A stretch of DNA of 64,000 bases from RUG11237 sp045126515. GTDB taxonomy: Bacteria > Bacillota > Clostridia > Lachnospirales > Lachnospiraceae. The DNA is taken from positions 1 through 64,000 of the forward strand of contig JBGVOM010000110.1 of NCBI GenBank assembly GCA_045126515.1. The letters run 5' to 3'. The notes beneath the pieces were generated by a model. It had not been told where the DNA came from, made no database searches, and saw only the letters and a list, made by a program, of their open reading frames with translations. The translations under genes were made by a program, and so were the position numbers. Below are positions 1 through 7,352 of the stretch, piece by piece (position 1 is the stretch's first letter; the number at the start of each line of letters is the position of its first letter).

Positions 1-1
1 A

Positions 2-643
2 ACCATTATTCCAGAAGATGTGTTAGATTCATCGGTAACTTATTCTTCCTCGAATCCTAAAGTTGCTCTTGTGACAGAAGATGGAATAATAACGGCAGTA
101 AATTCTGGAACGGCTACAATCACATGTAAGGCAAATGATGGTGGCAATGCAACTGCAAAATGTATTGTAAAAGTTAATGCTCCTACAACCAAGAATATTA
201 AAACAGGTAGTAAAGTTACCATAGGGGATATTGTATATAAAGTAACAGCAGGAAGTGATAAGTATGACACATGTGAGGTCAGCGTATTAAAAGTAAACAC
301 CAAGACAAAAAAGTCATACACTATCCCCAATACAGTCAAAATCAACGGCTATACTTGCAAAGTCACCAGCATTGCCTCGAATGCATTTTCAGGCTGTACG
401 AAAGCTACCAAGATTACGGTGGGAAAGAATGTTCGGAAAATTGGAAGTAAATCATTTTATAATTGCAAAAACCTTAAAACGTTGACCATTAATTCCACCA
501 AGATAAAAAGCGTAGGAAAAAATGCATTAAAGAATGTGTATTCGAAAGCAAAAATAAAAGTACCTTCTTCAAAGATAAAAAGTTATAAGAAGATGTTTGC
601 AAAAAAGGGGCAAAAATCAACGGTAAAAATTACAAGTAAATAA
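2..643 (+). CDS. Secreted Big_2 / BspA-like LRR protein, 3' end only
   Basis: The frame is open to the window edge, so this is the C-terminal 213 residues of a longer protein. Residues 1-60 look like the end of a bacterial Ig-like (Big_2) domain (SSNPKVALVTEDGIITAVN, then a TATITC strand). After a short linker comes a BspA-type leucine-rich repeat region (LRR_5): SIASNAFSGCTKATKITVG, then KSFYNCKNLKTLTI. It ends in a Lys-rich tail (KVPSSKIKSYKKMFAKKG). Such proteins are normally exported and cell-surface bound; adhesion is a family-level guess. The same C-terminal arrangement closes the large secreted protein at 54183-57731. No hairpin terminator is obvious before the next gene, which starts 21 bases on. 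Confidence 0.8.
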   Translation, partial: TIIPEDVLDSSVTYSSSNPKVALVTEDGIITAVNSGTATITCKANDGGNATAKCIVKVNAPTTKNIKTGSKVTIGDIVYKVTAGSDKYDTCEVSVLKVNTKTKKSYTIPNTVKINGYTCKVTSIASNAFSGCTKATKITVGKNVRKIGSKSFYNCKNLKTLTINSTKIKSVGKNALKNVYSKAKIKVPSSKIKSYKKMFAKKGQKSTVKITSK

Positions 644-664
644 AAATAAAATGGGGGATTTTAC

Positions 665-1771
665 ATGAACAAAAGAATGAGAATAGTGGTAATCCTTGGT
701 TGTATTAGCTTTTTGACAGGATGCGGAAATATCAGTGAAAATGATACGAAGGAAATGAGTGAAACAGCCAAGGATGTAGTTCAAGAAGTTGCTGATCAAA
801 CGGCTAATATAGTTGATAGCGAGGATGAACATGTACTGATGGTAAAAAAAGGACATCCGGAAAGTTACCCAGACACTACATATCAACAGGCATTTGAAAG
901 TTTCTTTTCTTATCCGACATGGAAGTATTTTACGGGTACAAGAAACAGTTCAGATGAAGATGGAGATGGCAAACCGGATTCGGTGGAAGAAGACGTAGAT
1001 ATTGTAGAATTTACCGGATATTGTATGTATCAAAATGTGGAAGTTAAAGCTTTGATTCAGTTTACATTAAATAAGGAAGCTGGAACGTTTACAGCAACCT
1101 ATCTTTCCTTTAATGATGTTCCGCAAAATAATCTTACTTTGTGGGCAGTGGTGGAAGCGGCTTTTGAAGGTGATGATACAGAAACCACACAAGAAGAAGT
1201 AAAGACTGAATTGAAGGAAGTACAGCAGCAGGATACACAAGATATTACTGTAGATGAAGAACAACTGCAGGAGTTTATAGAACTTATCTGTTCCTATAGT
1301 GATCCACCATCGGAATGTAGCGAAGAAGAATTGCAAGAATATTTTAAAAAGGAATATATTGAATGGAAAAATGGAAAAGGGGATTCAAAGATTTATGTAG
1401 GTGAAGATGGTCATTTAAAAATGGAACCAAGTGCAGATATGCTACAAGGAACGTGGTGGGATACAACTAGCCAAAGATGTTATATGGATATTCAATATAA
1501 AGACGATAAATATTATATTGATATTAATTGGAGTAGTGGAGCAAGTGAAAACACTCATTGGTCATTTGTGGGAGAATATAGCTATGAATTTGATGCTATT
1601 TATTGCGAAGGAACTTGCATAGAAGAAACTTATACAGAAGATGGTGGATGTCAAGAAAATTATGTATATACGAATGGGACAAGTATTATATATCTTGACA
1701 CAGAACATAAATTGTATTGGCATGATTATATGCAAAATCAAGGGGAAGGATGTGTCTTTGAAAAAGGGTAA
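665..1771 (+). CDS. Putative lipoprotein of unknown function
   Basis: 368 residues. The N terminus is a lipoprotein signal: charged MNKRMR, a hydrophobic core and a lipobox LTGC with Cys near residue 20. The mature part is very acidic, with a DEDGDGKPD segment near residue 100 that resembles a calcium-binding (dockerin/thrombospondin-3 style) loop, and a Glu/Gln-rich linker around residues 175-200. The C-terminal third is rich in Tyr/Trp (TWWDTTSQRCYMDI, EGTCIEETYTEDGGC) and looks like a beta-rich domain. I do not recognise the family. The start is supported by a GGGGGA ribosome site seven bases upstream. It is followed by a strong terminator at 1806-1856. Confidence 0.75.
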   Translation: MNKRMRIVVILGCISFLTGCGNISENDTKEMSETAKDVVQEVADQTANIVDSEDEHVLMVKKGHPESYPDTTYQQAFESFFSYPTWKYFTGTRNSSDEDGDGKPDSVEEDVDIVEFTGYCMYQNVEVKALIQFTLNKEAGTFTATYLSFNDVPQNNLTLWAVVEAAFEGDDTETTQEEVKTELKEVQQQDTQDITVDEEQLQEFIELICSYSDPPSECSEEELQEYFKKEYIEWKNGKGDSKIYVGEDGHLKMEPSADMLQGTWWDTTSQRCYMDIQYKDDKYYIDINWSSGASENTHWSFVGEYSYEFDAIYCEGTCIEETYTEDGGCQENYVYTNGTSIIYLDTEHKLYWHDYMQNQGEGCVFEKG

Positions 1772-1805
1772 TCCTATGGCGCCTGGCACAGCCCATAAAA
1801 AATAT

Positions 1806-1856
1806 AGAAGCTTCCTGAGCTGTTTAAATGCTGCTCAGGAAGCTTCTGTATTTTTT
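1806..1856. terminator. Bidirectional rho-independent terminator between convergent genes
   Basis: Perfect 15-bp inverted repeat: AGAAGCTTCCTGAGC (1806-1820) with its complement at 1833-1847, loop TGTTTAAATGCT. A T-run follows on the + strand (1849-1856) and an A-run precedes it (1798-1803), so it can stop transcription from both the lipoprotein gene and the opposite-strand nuclease gene. Confidence 0.9.
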
Positions 1857-1871
1857 AGGGGCGTCCTATTA

Positions 1872-2822
1872 TCATTTCTCAATATGAGTCTTTTCCAAAA
1901 ACTCCTCAATACTTTCCACTTTAGCTGATGCCTTGTGCCATTCTCGTAATCGGGGGATAGAATGTTCCGTCATGATTTTCTGTTTCAGCCATTCCGGCAC
2001 AGTACCATACTCCTGCAAAAGTTCCAAAATATCTGTAGCTTTTGTTCGTTGCTCTGCTTTCACAGCACGTTGTTCTGCTTTCTTTGTGTTTTCTTGCTCA
2101 AGTTTGCGTCCCTGATTAATCAACATTTCTTCTCGTTCAAATATTTTCATATATTCCAGTGACACCTCCTCGTCTTGTTTTACAATATCTACCATCTGCT
2201 GAATTTTCTTTAAATCTTCATTCGTTGCATAAGAGTCCTGTGTATGTTCCATATAATGTAGCAATTGTTGTAATTCCATGGAAGGATTCCCTTTTGTTCC
2301 CTTTGTATATAGAAATAAAGTTGTGGCTCCGTCGTCATAAGGCATATCAGGTTCTTCGATACAGCGGTTTTGAATGGTGTAAACCATCCGATCTAGTTGA
2401 AACGGATCATAGGGCATAATCATTATAATGATGACATTTTTCAACACACGATAGCTTTCGCCGGATTTCAAACTTCTGCCATCAATTTTAGCGTGATAAA
2501 ATCTGACACGTCTTGGCAGAGCGAAGATACTTTCAGTATCGTCGTTTTGGTCAGGTTCGACATCGTATATGGTAGTTGTGGATAGATAAGGCAAGCCGGA
2601 AACATCTTCCTCTAAATATACATCCAGCCTTGTACCATGTTTATCCGTATCACTTCCATAATATACTTTCTGCGGAACTACAATCAATTTCCCGAAATCT
2701 TTTTGAAATATAATCCGTAACAGTTCCCTGCTGAATTCTTCCCCAATACCCGGATAAGTCACCATGGAGCCGAATAAAAAATCATCCAGCAAATTTAATT
2801 CTTTTAAAGTTCTTTTCTGCAT
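1872..2822 (-). CDS. Rpn family recombination-promoting nuclease / putative transposase (PDDEXK_2)
   Basis: 316 residues. The N terminus (KRTLKELNLLDDFLFGSMV) and the nuclease core are typical of the Rpn/PD-(D/E)XK transposase-like family: a conserved Asp in GTRLDVYLEED near residue 75 and an acidic YDVEPD strand soon after. The C-terminal part is a Lys/Glu/Gln-rich coiled coil (EQENTKKAEQRAVKAEQR) ending in a helical tail, also usual for this family. Members are proposed DNA endonucleases that raise recombination; they are multicopy in gut Clostridia. The frame stays open 38 codons further upstream, but a GGAGAG site eight bases before 2822 favours this Met (an ATG two codons earlier is too close to the site). 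Confidence 0.85.
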   Translation of the reverse strand: MQKRTLKELNLLDDFLFGSMVTYPGIGEEFSRELLRIIFQKDFGKLIVVPQKVYYGSDTDKHGTRLDVYLEEDVSGLPYLSTTTIYDVEPDQNDDTESIFALPRRVRFYHAKIDGRSLKSGESYRVLKNVIIIMIMPYDPFQLDRMVYTIQNRCIEEPDMPYDDGATTLFLYTKGTKGNPSMELQQLLHYMEHTQDSYATNEDLKKIQQMVDIVKQDEEVSLEYMKIFEREEMLINQGRKLEQENTKKAEQRAVKAEQRTKATDILELLQEYGTVPEWLKQKIMTEHSIPRLREWHKASAKVESIEEFLEKTHIEK

Positions 2823-3193
2823 ACGCATCTCTCCTTTGCTTATCGGATGAGCTGTATATGCAGTTGGTTGTACCCATCCGACATATTTAGTTTTCATATG
2901 TGGATAGTCAACCGAACTGGCTGTGATTTGTAACAACAGAAAGTCTGAAAAAGATGTTTTCTGTTGCTCTTCCAGATATGTAATTTCATTGTAGCATATG
3001 GATAGGTTTTGTCAAGTTTTTAGAGCCTTGACATTCTTACTCTATGAGCCTTGACATTCTTGCTCATTTTTACATAATTAAATCAGAAGTAATTTACTTG
3101 AAAGTTAATTGGTAATGTCCATGGGAAGAATAACAATGTTTTTGGATGGATTTAGTGCATAAGGAAAAAGCCGCGATATTTGGGAAAAAACAG
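2823..3193. other. Gene-free spacer with a 23-bp tandem repeat
   Basis: No credible gene on either strand. 2829-2936 is the open but probably untranslated extension ahead of the nuclease gene. At 3023-3065 there are two copies of GAGCCTTGACATTCTTACTC spaced by 23 bases (one A/G difference). The remainder is AT-rich with no structure I can support, up to the rpmG promoter. Confidence 0.6.
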
Positions 3194-3222
3194 TTGACGG
3201 AAAGACCTAACTGTGCTATCAT
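3194..3222 (+). promoter_or_regulatory. Sigma-A promoter for rpmG-secE-nusG
   Basis: TTGACG (3194-3199), 17-base spacer, TATCAT (3217-3222). The spacer holds the left arm of a 12-bp inverted repeat whose right arm (3239-3250) is followed by a T-run. Promoter and terminator-like hairpin therefore overlap; see findings. Confidence 0.75.
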
Positions 3223-3255
3223 TGAAAGGCGACATGGAAGTTAGGTCTTTTTTTT
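3201..3255 (+). terminator. Terminator-like hairpin overlapping the rpmG promoter
   Basis: AAAGACCTAACT (3201-3212) pairs perfectly with AGTTAGGTCTTT (3239-3250), followed by five more T. Transcripts coming from upstream would contain the whole stem. Transcripts started at the embedded promoter (about 3228) would lack the left arm, so it should block read-through only. Confidence 0.7.
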
Positions 3256-3322
3256 ATGCCTAAAAATAAGAAAAGACCGGAAGCAAAAAAACAAAAAATG
3301 AATTAAAGCGGAGGTGGAAGTT

Positions 3323-3472
3323 GTGCGCACAAAAATCACATTGGCATGTACGGAATGTAAACAACGTAATTACAACATGACTAAGGATAAGAAGACACAT
3401 CCAGACAGAATGGAAACAAAGAAATATTGTAGATTCTGTAGAACACACACATTACACAAAGAAACAAAATAG
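3323..3472 (+). CDS. rpmG: 50S ribosomal protein L33
   Basis: 49 residues with a GTG start preceded by GGAGGTGG. Sequence begins with a charged strand and contains two complete zinc-ligand pairs, CTEC and CRFC, then the family ending HTLHKETK. This is the four-Cys (C+) form of L33, a large-subunit protein near the exit site. It is the first gene of the rpmG-secE-nusG unit, the usual Gram-positive order. A second L33 gene at 61745-61906 lacks the fourth Cys and lies in a metal-related operon. Confidence 0.95.
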   Translation: MRTKITLACTECKQRNYNMTKDKKTHPDRMETKKYCRFCRTHTLHKETK

Positions 3473-3492
3473 TCGCTTAAAGGAGTGAAAAG

Positions 3493-3702
3493 ATGGGAGA
3501 AACTAGTAACGAAAAGACTTCTAATAAGAAGAAAAGTAAGTTTACCGATCTGAAGGCTGAATTTAAGAAAATTATTTGGCCGGACAAGACATCACTGGCT
3601 AAGCAGACAACAGCTGTTGTAGCAATATCAGTTGTTTTGGGTGTAATAATCAGCGTTCTGGATATGGCTATCCAGTACGGCGTAGATTTCTTAGTAAAAT
3701 AA
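3493..3702 (+). CDS. secE: Preprotein translocase subunit SecE
   Basis: 69 residues, the short Gram-positive form with a single membrane span. A Lys-rich N terminus is followed by the conserved amphipathic helix (LKAEFKKIIWPDKTSLAKQT) and one transmembrane helix (about residues 38-62, VVAISVVLGVIISVLDMAI). SecE clamps SecY in the protein-export channel. The AAAGGAG site and position between rpmG and nusG are standard. Confidence 0.97.
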   Translation: MGETSNEKTSNKKKSKFTDLKAEFKKIIWPDKTSLAKQTTAVVAISVVLGVIISVLDMAIQYGVDFLVK

Positions 3703-3720
3703 GGACATAGGTGAATTGTA

Positions 3721-4236
3721 ATGGCAGAAGCAAACTGGTATGTTGTTCATACTTATTCCGGATACGAGAATAAGGTAAAGGCCAACATTGAAAAAACAAT
3801 TGAAAACAGACACCTTGAAGAACAGATATTGGAAGTAAGAGTTCCAATGCAGGACGTTGTTGAGGTTAAAAATGGTGCCAAGAAACAGGTTTCCAAGAAA
3901 ATGTTTCCGGGATATGTTTTGATTAACATGATTATGAATGATGATACATGGTATGTTGTTCGTAATACCCGTGGAGTAACAGGATTCGTTGGCCCGGGTT
4001 CTAAGCCGGTACCGTTGACAGAAGCAGAAATGCGTCCGTTGGGAATTAAGGCAGAAGACGTAGTTGTAGATTTTGCAGAAGGCGATACAGTCGCTGTAAT
4101 TGCTGGTGTGTGGAAGGATACTGTTGGAGTTATCCAGAGCATGAATTACGGTAAACAGATTGTCACAATTAACGTTGACTTATTTGGCCGTGAAACACCG
4201 GTTGAAATAAGTTTCACAGAAATCAAGAAGATGTAA
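3721..4236 (+). CDS. nusG: Transcription termination/antitermination protein NusG
   Basis: 171 residues. The N-terminal NGN domain starts WYVVHTYSGYENKVKANIE and contains the FPGYVLINM core; the C-terminal KOW domain (about residues 118-171) contains FAEGDTVAVIAGVWKDTVG. NusG binds RNA polymerase and modulates pausing and termination. Cotranscribed with secE (18-base gap). It is followed by the L1-type leader element ahead of rplK. Confidence 0.97.
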   Translation: MAEANWYVVHTYSGYENKVKANIEKTIENRHLEEQILEVRVPMQDVVEVKNGAKKQVSKKMFPGYVLINMIMNDDTWYVVRNTRGVTGFVGPGSKPVPLTEAEMRPLGIKAEDVVVDFAEGDTVAVIAGVWKDTVGVIQSMNYGKQIVTINVDLFGRETPVEISFTEIKKM

Positions 4237-4273
4237 CGAAAAAGTATGTTATCTCATAAAAGAGATAGTATGC

Positions 4274-4301
4274 GTGGGAGGGAAAACCCCGCCAATACCA
4301 C
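4274..4301 (+). promoter_or_regulatory. Candidate L1-binding element upstream of rplK
   Basis: GTGGGAGG (4274-4281) ... AATACCAC (4294-4301), just before the rplK ribosome site. Both halves match what I remember of the base of the L1 stalk in 23S rRNA (GGUGGGAGG ... AAUACCAC), the classic mimicry by which L1 represses its own operon. The same element occurs again before rplA. Confidence 0.65.
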
Positions 4302-4322
4302 AGATTTAGGAGGTGCCGAAAA

Positions 4323-4748
4323 ATGGCAAAAAAAGTAGAAGGTTATATTAAATTACAGATTCCTGCTGGAAAGGCAACACCAGCTCCACCAGTTGGTCCA
4401 GCACTTGGTCAGCACGGAGTTAATATCGTTCAGTTTACAAAAGAGTTTAACGCAAGAACAGCAGATAAGGGAGATTTAATCATCCCTGTAGTTATTACTG
4501 TTTACGCTGACAGAAGCTTCAGCTTCGTTACAAAAACTCCACCAGCTCCAGTATTAATTAAGAAAGCATGTAAAATTAAGTCAGGTTCCGGAGTTCCAAA
4601 CAAGACTAAAGTTGCAACAATTACAAAAGCTCAGATTAAAGAAATTGCTGAAACAAAAATGCCAGACTTAAACGCAGCAAGCCTTGAAGCAGCTATGAGC
4701 ATGATTGAAGGTACTTGCAAGAGTATGGGTGTTACAGTAGAAGACTAA
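4323..4748 (+). CDS. rplK: 50S ribosomal protein L11
   Basis: 141 residues, full length. N-terminal domain VEGYIKLQIPAGKATPAPPVGPALGQHGVN, with the conserved Pro-rich PAPPVGPALGQHG segment, then the C-terminal rRNA-binding domain ending in EGTCKSMGVTVED. L11 binds the GTPase-associated centre of 23S rRNA. Strong AGGAGGTG site. No independent promoter is obvious, so it is probably read from rpmG-secE-nusG or a weak promoter in 4237-4270. Confidence 0.97.
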   Translation: MAKKVEGYIKLQIPAGKATPAPPVGPALGQHGVNIVQFTKEFNARTADKGDLIIPVVITVYADRSFSFVTKTPPAPVLIKKACKIKSGSGVPNKTKVATITKAQIKEIAETKMPDLNAASLEAAMSMIEGTCKSMGVTVED

Positions 4749-4777
4749 TCTACGGTTTGGAAATGAAACGGAATTTC

Positions 4778-4805
4778 GTGGGAGGGCAATCCCCGTTATT
4801 ACCAC
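4778..4805 (+). promoter_or_regulatory. Second candidate L1-binding element upstream of rplA
   Basis: GTGGGAGG (4778-4785) ... ATTACCAC (4798-4805), next to the AGGAGGT site of rplA. It repeats the arrangement seen before rplK, with the same inner GGG...CCCCG pairing, suggesting that L1 could repress each of the two cistrons separately. Confidence 0.6.
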
Positions 4806-4821
4806 TAGGAGGTTAATTAGA

Positions 4822-5514
4822 ATGAAAAGAGGAAAAAAATACGTTGAGGCTGCAAAAAATGTAGACCGCACAGTACAGTATGAAGCAACAGATGCTATCA
4901 GTATCGTAAAGAAAAACGCTGTTGCAAAATTTGATGAAACAATCGAAGCTCATATCAGAACAGGTTGTGACGGACGTCACGCTGAACAGCAGATTCGTGG
5001 AGCTGTTGTATTACCACACGGTACAGGTAAGAAAGTTCGCGTATTAGTATTCGCTAAGGGTGCTAAGGCAGACGAAGCTACAGCAGCAGGTGCTGAATTT
5101 GTTGGTGGAGAAGAATTAATTCCAAAGATTCAGAACGAAGGATGGTTCGACTTTGATGTTGTAGTTGCTACACCGGATATGATGGGTGTTGTTGGTCGTT
5201 TAGGACGTGTACTTGGACCAAAAGGTTTAATGCCAAACCCAAAAGCAGGTACAGTAACTATGGACGTGACAAAAGCTGTTCAGGATATCAAAGCTGGTAA
5301 GATTGAATATCGTCTTGATAAGACAAATATTATCCATGTGCCAATTGGAAAAGCTTCTTTCACAGAAGAACAGTTAGCGGACAACTTCCAGACGCTGATG
5401 GATGCAATCAATAAGGCAAAACCAAGCTCATTAAAGGGACAGTACTTAAAGAGCATTACACTTGCTCCAACAATGGGACCAGGTGTAAAAGTTAGCACAG
5501 CTAAATTTGTGTAA
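4822..5514 (+). CDS. rplA: 50S ribosomal protein L1
   Basis: 230 residues, normal length. Family landmarks: MKRGKKYVEAAK start, FDETIEAHIRTG, LPHGTGKKVRVLVFAKG, DMMGVVGRLGRVLGPKGLMPNPKAGTV (the GPKGLMPNPK hallmark). L1 forms the mobile stalk at the ribosomal E site and represses rplK-rplA translation. ATG with an AGGAGGT site. Confidence 0.97.
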   Translation: MKRGKKYVEAAKNVDRTVQYEATDAISIVKKNAVAKFDETIEAHIRTGCDGRHAEQQIRGAVVLPHGTGKKVRVLVFAKGAKADEATAAGAEFVGGEELIPKIQNEGWFDFDVVVATPDMMGVVGRLGRVLGPKGLMPNPKAGTVTMDVTKAVQDIKAGKIEYRLDKTNIIHVPIGKASFTEEQLADNFQTLMDAINKAKPSSLKGQYLKSITLAPTMGPGVKVSTAKFV

Positions 5515-5522
5515 ATTAAAGA

Positions 5523-5551
5523 TTGACATTCCAATTATAGAGTGATATAAT
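5523..5551 (+). promoter_or_regulatory. Sigma-A promoter for rplJ-rplL
   Basis: TTGACA (5523-5528), 17-base spacer, TATAAT (5546-5551): a perfect consensus pair directly after rplA and just before the L10 leader. Confidence 0.9.
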
Positions 5552-5559
5552 ATCACATG

Positions 5560-5690
5560 TTGTGAATACAACACTGCCGTAGACAGTAGGTGCCGTAAGG
5601 CATAAGATGAAAACGCCTACCGAGGATAAAATTTCTAACATTATTTGATAGAATCTTTATGCCTCCCGTTCGGCGGGAGGCATTTTTGGT
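5560..5690 (+). ncRNA. L10 ribosomal protein leader with terminator
   Basis: The 5' UTR of rplJ contains the signature of the L10 leader: CCGTAGACAGTAGGTGCC, a GGCATAAGATGAAAACGCC stretch and CCTACCGAGG, in the order expected for the L10(L12)4-binding fold. It ends in a rho-independent terminator (ATGCCTCCCG / CGGGAGGCAT then TTTTT, 5659-5687), so control is most likely transcription attenuation: excess L10 should favour the terminator. Confidence 0.9.
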
Positions 5691-5738
5691 AAGTGAGATA
5701 TAGCACGGCAGAAAATAAATTAAGGAGGTGTACGATTC

Positions 5739-6233
5739 ATGGCAAAAGTTGAAATGAAAAAACCTATCGTAGAAGAAATCGCAGAACACGTAAATGGTGC
5801 TCAGGGCGTTGTTTTAGTTGATTATCGCGGACTTACTGTGGAACAGGATACAGAACTTCGTAAGCAGTTAAGAGAAGCTGGTGTCACATACAAGGTTTAC
5901 AAAAACACAATGATGAATTTTGCATTCAAGGGAACTGAATTTGAAGCATTAGCTCCATATTTAGAAGGACCAAACGCAATTGCAATTTCTAAAGAAGATG
6001 CAACTGCTCCAGCAAGAATTCTTAGCAACTTCGCTAAGACAGCTCCTGCTCTTGAATTAAAAGCAGGTGTTGTAGAAGGAAACTTATACGACACAGCAGG
6101 AATTCAGGCTCTTGCAAAAGTTCCGTCAAGAGAAGAATTACTTTCCAAATTGCTTGGAAGTATGCAGTCACCTATCAGCAATCTTGCTCGTGTGCTTAAT
6201 CAGATCGCAGAATCTAAAGGTGCAGAAGCTTAA
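5739..6233 (+). CDS. rplJ: 50S ribosomal protein L10
   Basis: 164 residues. Conserved VVLVDYRGLTVEQDTELRKQLREAGVTYKVYKNTMM, with the rRNA-binding N-terminal domain followed by the long C-terminal helix (SPISNLARVLNQIAESKG) that carries L7/L12 dimers. AAGGAGGTG site nine bases before the ATG. First gene of the L10-leader-controlled unit. Confidence 0.97.
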   Translation: MAKVEMKKPIVEEIAEHVNGAQGVVLVDYRGLTVEQDTELRKQLREAGVTYKVYKNTMMNFAFKGTEFEALAPYLEGPNAIAISKEDATAPARILSNFAKTAPALELKAGVVEGNLYDTAGIQALAKVPSREELLSKLLGSMQSPISNLARVLNQIAESKGAEA

Positions 6234-6291
6234 GTAGCGGATAGTATTAAAAAAGAAAATAACAATTACTAATTATTGGAGGTAAAATAAA

Positions 6292-6669
6292 ATGGCAAAA
6301 TTAACAACAGAAGAATTTATTGCAGCAATCAAAGAATTAACTGTATTAGAATTAAACGATTTAGTAAAAGCTTGTGAAGAAGAATTTGGTGTATCCGCAG
6401 CAGCAGGTGTTGTTGTAGCAGCAGCTGGTGGAGACGGAGCAGGTGCAGGCGAAGAAAAGACAGACTTCAACGTAGAATTAACAGATGTTGGTCCTAACAA
6501 AGTTAAGGTTATCAAAGTAGTTCGTGAAGTTACTGGATTAGGCTTAAAAGAAGCTAAAGAAGTAGTTGACGGAGCTCCTAAGATGCTTAAAGAAGGTGCT
6601 GAAAAGGCAGAAGCTGAAGACATCAAAGCTAAATTAGAAGCTGAAGGCGCTAAGGTTACATTAAAATAA
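6292..6669 (+). CDS. rplL: 50S ribosomal protein L7/L12
   Basis: 125 residues. N-terminal dimerisation domain (ELTVLELNDLVKACEEEFGV), Ala/Gly hinge (AAAGGDGAGAGE, about residues 45-56), then the C-terminal factor-binding domain (KVKVIKVVREVTGLGLKEAK). L7/L12 recruits translation GTPases. Followed by a terminator at 6698-6736. Confidence 0.97.
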   Translation: MAKLTTEEFIAAIKELTVLELNDLVKACEEEFGVSAAAGVVVAAAGGDGAGAGEEKTDFNVELTDVGPNKVKVIKVVREVTGLGLKEAKEVVDGAPKMLKEGAEKAEAEDIKAKLEAEGAKVTLK

Positions 6670-6697
6670 TTAAGATTTTAATAATCTTGCTTATAAG

Positions 6698-6736
6698 AAA
6701 AGGAAGTCCCCTAGTGATAGGTGTGACTTCCTTTTT
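6698..6736 (+). terminator. Terminator after rplL
   Basis: AAAAGGAAGTC (6698-6708) pairs with GACTTCCTTTT (6725-6735) and the T-run continues. It separates rplJL from the following gene and from rpoB, which has its own promoter. Confidence 0.85.
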
Positions 6737-6769
6737 GTCAAGAATATTGAAAAAGGAGAGACAATATCA

Positions 6770-7039
6770 GTGGAAATAGAAATATTACTACCTATTTTAA
6801 ATGTTATCTTTTATATTATTTTAATCGGCTTTTACGTCATGCTATTATATCTTACCAACAAAAAGGCAAAAAAAATCGAAAAAAGGCAATATCATTACAT
6901 ATTCAACTTAATCTCATTAGTAATCCTAATCATAACCCTACTAACTCCACTAAACCAATTAGTAGGTTACTTGTTAGCATGTGCCATCCTCCTCAGCGAG
7001 CTTATATTAGCACAACACCTGCTAAAGTCCTCAAAGTAA
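6770..7039 (+). CDS. Small membrane protein of unknown function
   Basis: 89 residues, GTG start with AAAGGAGAG nine bases upstream. Three hydrophobic segments (about residues 5-26, 42-60 and 63-82) separated by a basic loop KKAKKIEKR point to an integral membrane protein. The second half uses codons (CTA, ATA, CTC) unlike the highly expressed neighbours. I do not recognise the family. It sits between rplL and rpoB, where most Clostridia have nothing, and is immediately followed by a large inverted repeat, so the pair may have arrived together. Confidence 0.6.
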   Translation: MEIEILLPILNVIFYIILIGFYVMLLYLTNKKAKKIEKRQYHYIFNLISLVILIITLLTPLNQLVGYLLACAILLSELILAQHLLKSSK

Positions 7040-7296
7040 CTTTTGATAATTTCGAACATTTTAACTTATCGTTTCCAAAGAACAGCTTGTAGGCGGGGCA
7101 ACTTTTTCCTTGGAGGGCAATGAAAGAGGCGTTCTTAGCGAATGCGAAATCCACTGTTTAGGGCGGCTTAGGCGAGACAGCCTTCTGGAGCGTCTTAGCC
7201 GCCCTTAACAGTTAGTTTGCATTCGCGTTGCCTCTGCCCTTCGAGGAAGAAGTTGCCCCGCCTACAAGCGTCCTTTCAACCAATAAGTCAAAAGTT
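7038..7296. repeat. Large imperfect palindrome (185-bp core, 259 bp with outer arms)
   Basis: GCTTGTAGGCGGGGCAACTT (7085-7104) is exactly complementary to 7250-7269. Further matching blocks lie inside: GAGGCGTTCTTAGCGAATGC-type left block against GCATTCGCGTTGCCTC, and GTTTAGGGCGGCTTAG against CTTAGCCGCCCTTAAC. The outer arms AACTTTTGA (7038-7046) and TCAAAAGTT (7288-7296) are also perfect. It is far more GC-rich than its surroundings and encodes no protein I can support. It resembles a MITE or a structured RNA hairpin; the identity is open. Confidence 0.8.
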
Positions 7297-7320
7297 CTGT
7301 GAAAATGCAAAAAAAATCAC

Positions 7321-7349
7321 TTGACACGATACTTGCTTTGTGCTACCAT
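7321..7349 (+). promoter_or_regulatory. Promoter for rpoB-rpoC
   Basis: TTGACA (7321-7326), 17-base spacer, TACCAT (7344-7349). The -10 is imperfect. The predicted start near 7356 gives a leader of about 120 nucleotides. Confidence 0.7.
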
Positions 7350-7352
7350 ATA

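Noticed and set aside
40..345. Open frame on the - strand opposite the first gene
   Set aside because: Mirror of the coding frame of the BspA-like protein; no ribosome site and no recognisable family.
2829..2936. Longer N terminus for the Rpn nuclease
   Set aside because: The extension is not typical of the family and the ribosome site lies after it.
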